Assembly (NCBI GenBank): GCA_030425385.1
Contig: JAUIAH010000031.1
Coordinates: forward strand, 33,324-97,323
Source of the DNA: Verrucomicrobiia bacterium
GTDB lineage: Bacteria > Verrucomicrobiota > Verrucomicrobiia > Verrucomicrobiales > DEV007
Direction: 5' to 3'
Length of the DNA stretch: 64,000 nt
Every line of letters begins with the position of its first letter. Within the stretch, counting starts at the first letter, position 1. The notes below the pieces were generated by a model that saw only the letters and a program-made list of their open reading frames with translations, made no database searches and was not told the DNA's origin. Below, piece after piece: positions 61,898-64,000 of this stretch. A program made the translations under genes and the position numbers.

Positions 61898-63082
61898 CTA
61901 CCTGTCAAGGAATCTAGCGACTCTCTTGGCGGTGTGACTTTGCAAATCGGGATCTTGGATTGCGGCGACGGCTCTCGTCGCTGCTTCCCGCTCGCCCTTT
62001 CGGATCATGGCATTGATGAATTGACTGAGTGATTGATCTCGCAGGGGAGACGATTCTTGGGCGAATAGCCAGGTTTCCGCCGAGAGAGAGTCGCCATTTC
62101 CTGCCCAGAGGAGAATGAGATCGGGCAGGAGAGATTGAATCTGATCTTCGGTGCCCTGTTGGCAGAGCCATCCAACCGCGCTTTCTGGAGCAACCTGAAC
62201 GCCCTCTGTCACAAGTGCTTTGAATAGATAGTGTCGCCGTTCCTCGGTGGAAGCGAGACCCTCAAAGGCCAGGGCGGCGCTCTCGAACCCTTCGGCTTCC
62301 AATAGCACGTTGATAAGGCTGCGTTCTGCTGCGCGCTGGATCTCAGGATCATTGAGATGCGTGATCTGTTCATAAAGCGTGCTGCGATCGTTGACCAAAT
62401 GCGCAATAGCTCGGAAAAGGTGTTCATAGTCAATCCGCACATTTGCCGATTGAAGAGATTCCAACCAACCGGATAGTTGGTTCGTGGGTCGGTTAGATAA
62501 CGACAGGGCGACTGCTGCGATCTGTTTCCGTAAGTCGCGATGAGCTGTGGTGTGATTCGTGAGGATCCAGTTTGCCGCAGCCTCCACGTTCCGTTGTGTA
62601 AGGTGATAGAAGGTGATCTCAAAGAGTTCGCGATGCGAGGTGCTGTGATTTGGATCCATCAGGTAGTGCTCCAAAGTGCGCAAAGGATCTCGTTCCGCCA
62701 TGAGTCGGAGGGCCCAATACTCGTAATGGCCATGCGAATCCCCTTGGAATCGCTCTTTCGCCGCTTTGGCAAGCGCTTCCAGCTCACCATAGTTCCAGAT
62801 TGCTAACCTCTCTATCAGCTCGTTTCTGACGCTAGAACGGTCTTCTCCAGCAGTTGCAAAGAGATCTTCCCAGTAGTCGAAATCGAAATCTTGCGCTCTT
62901 GGTTGTGGGGTGGCGTGGGCCGGCGACGGCGACGATGGCTGGTTGATGGGCGACCGACTTAGCGATGGGGATTGATAAGCCAGAGAAGCGACGTCATCCA
63001 GGCGCGTCTCGATGCGTGCTATTTCCCAAATAAGCCACCCCAAGCCAGCCATGAGGCCCCCAATGATGATCACTCTTTTCAT
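61898..63082 (-). CDS. Membrane-anchored helical-repeat protein of unknown function
   Basis: 394 residues. One N-terminal membrane segment (VIIIGGLMAGLGWLIWEIA) is followed by a Ser/Pro-rich linker (about 38-65). Then come about 320 residues of helical repeats with Trp-Leu and Ala-Ala pairs (AAANWILTNH, SAVGWLCQQG, AETWLFAQE), like TPR or HEAT-type solenoids. No named family was recognised. It overlaps the end of the upstream gene by four bases (ATGA), so translation is coupled. It could be a periplasmic scaffold. Confidence 0.8.
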   Translation of the reverse strand: MKRVIIIGGLMAGLGWLIWEIARIETRLDDVASLAYQSPSLSRSPINQPSSPSPAHATPQPRAQDFDFDYWEDLFATAGEDRSSVRNELIERLAIWNYGELEALAKAAKERFQGDSHGHYEYWALRLMAERDPLRTLEHYLMDPNHSTSHRELFEITFYHLTQRNVEAAANWILTNHTTAHRDLRKQIAAVALSLSNRPTNQLSGWLESLQSANVRIDYEHLFRAIAHLVNDRSTLYEQITHLNDPEIQRAAERSLINVLLEAEGFESAALAFEGLASTEERRHYLFKALVTEGVQVAPESAVGWLCQQGTEDQIQSLLPDLILLWAGNGDSLSAETWLFAQESSPLRDQSLSQFINAMIRKGEREAATRAVAAIQDPDLQSHTAKRVARFLDR

Positions 63083-63801
63083 GGCTCCAATCCCAACCCT
63101 ATTTCGCTAAGGTCCCAAGCGCTCATCGATTTATTCGTTGGTTGGTCGTCTCCGATAAGTGCGGTCGCTTCGGCCTTTAACGGCTCGGATTGAATCCTCT
63201 CCAAATGGGCATGAGCCCCACCTTCGTGACGCTGAATCAGTCCCTCGATGAGCCCGAAATAGGCGTGATCTCTCAAGGCAACATCGTCGATCGATTCGAT
63301 CCAGTTTGTGACTTGCCTTTCCCACTGAGTCAGGGACTTCGTCACCTCTCGAATAACCATGGGTTTCGATTTCGTGGAGACTTGATCCAGAATCCAATCA
63401 CAATCATCGGAGAGTTGGTGGTTTCCTGAACCGAGACTAGGGCGCGAGCCAAGCATCGCATGAATCCAAGATTCCGTTTCCGGCGTATACCAATGATCAA
63501 CGAGATCCTTGGCTTCGTCTCGACGTCCCGCATCGCCCAGCCGCCTGATGGTTCCCTGCATCAACTGTTCTGGAGTCCGGCTAGTGAGCAGCTCAGATGC
63601 CTCGTTTAGTGCTTGGAGTGGCGGCATCCCGTGCTCAATGAGCGTTGCGGTGAACGCTGAGAGTTGACCGCTTTCTTCAGGCTCTGGGAGCCAACGCATG
63701 ATCGCAAAGGCGCGTTCGTGGTCAACGGGGACCAAGGCGGACGCGGCAACTCGAATCAGTGCAGGCTCATGGATCTTTCCTCGCGATACTTGCGTCTCCA
63801 A
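63079..63801 (-). pseudogene. Helical-repeat gene, 5' end degraded or frameshifted
   Basis: The body (about 240 residues) is coding, with repeats such as ETESWIHAMLG and WERQVTNWIES like the downstream gene. The only start codon in frame is TTG at 63801, yet the frame remains coding upstream: the codons from 63915 read ALFSTFYHWAAKDPGKAADWL, a typical repeat. A stop at 63916-63918 closes it, with no ATG, GTG or TTG between. So the true N-terminus is either in another frame (a frameshift near 63900) or has been lost. It overlaps the next gene by ATGA. Sequencing error cannot be excluded. Confidence 0.55.
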
Positions 63802-64000
63802 CCAATCGGCAGCCTTCCCAGGGTCCTTGGCTGCCCAGTGATAGAAAGTGGAGAATAGCGCGTCTTCGTATTCGAGACACAGGCATCCCGTAAGAAAAGC
63901 TGGAAACCGGAAAGCTCACGCCGTCTAATCGGTGTGTGAAAACTAACAAGAGACGTAAAACTTCCCAGCCCCAGCCTAAATCGAAAGTAATCGCTCTGCG

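Overview
The window looks like chromosome of a Verrucomicrobiota-type bacterium (Planctomycetota is the main alternative). The signs are two copies of the cytochrome-c-like DUF1549/DUF1553 (PSD1) plus DUF1501 gene pair, a PEP-CTERM protein, a secreted Gfo/Idh/MocA protein, a DUF1080 protein, a CotH/lamin-tail protein, and few Shine-Dalgarno sequences. No rRNA, tRNA, CRISPR array, IS element or phage gene was recognised. Most genes lie on the minus strand. The assignment rests on gene content only.

Region 1 (1-18123) is one giant minus-strand gene that runs out of the window. Its frame is open for all 6,041 codons seen. It encodes an exported mosaic: signal peptide, SdrD/Cna-B-like modules, two propeller-like regions, a DUF11 domain split by two jelly-roll-like modules, ten GEVED domains, a P-domain, and a distal array of SdrD-like modules. 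Much of the plus-strand open sequence here is antisense shadow.

Region 2 (18124-23791) holds a sigma70-like promoter for the giant gene, a membrane-anchored alpha/beta hydrolase, a basic Pro/Ala-rich exported protein, a two-gene set of membrane-anchored coiled-coil proteins with a strong terminator, an unexplained foldable GC-rich segment, aroB and a LOG-family gene.

Region 3 (23795-32586) is catabolic: an exported sulfatase divergent from a YidK-like sodium:solute symporter, then PSD1, DUF1501 and an exported Gfo/Idh/MocA protein as a likely operon. Region 4 (32687-45000) has an AT-rich orphan gene, a 1,999-residue alpha-2-macroglobulin without the usual thioester, and glutamate synthase large subunit behind a foldable leader. 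Region 5 (45071-54807) is PSD1-DUF1501-tctC-tctB-tctA in one direction, a class 3 lipase and a probable tagaturonate epimerase. Region 6 (54865-64000) has a PEP-CTERM protein with a strong terminator, a LamG-DUF1080 protein, a CotH/lamin-tail protein and two helical-repeat genes, the outer of which lacks a normal start.

Together the genes suggest a heterotroph that breaks down sulfated or uronate-containing polysaccharides outside the cytoplasm, imports products by symport and a tripartite tricarboxylate transporter, and invests heavily in very large surface proteins. That picture is inference from families and adjacency.
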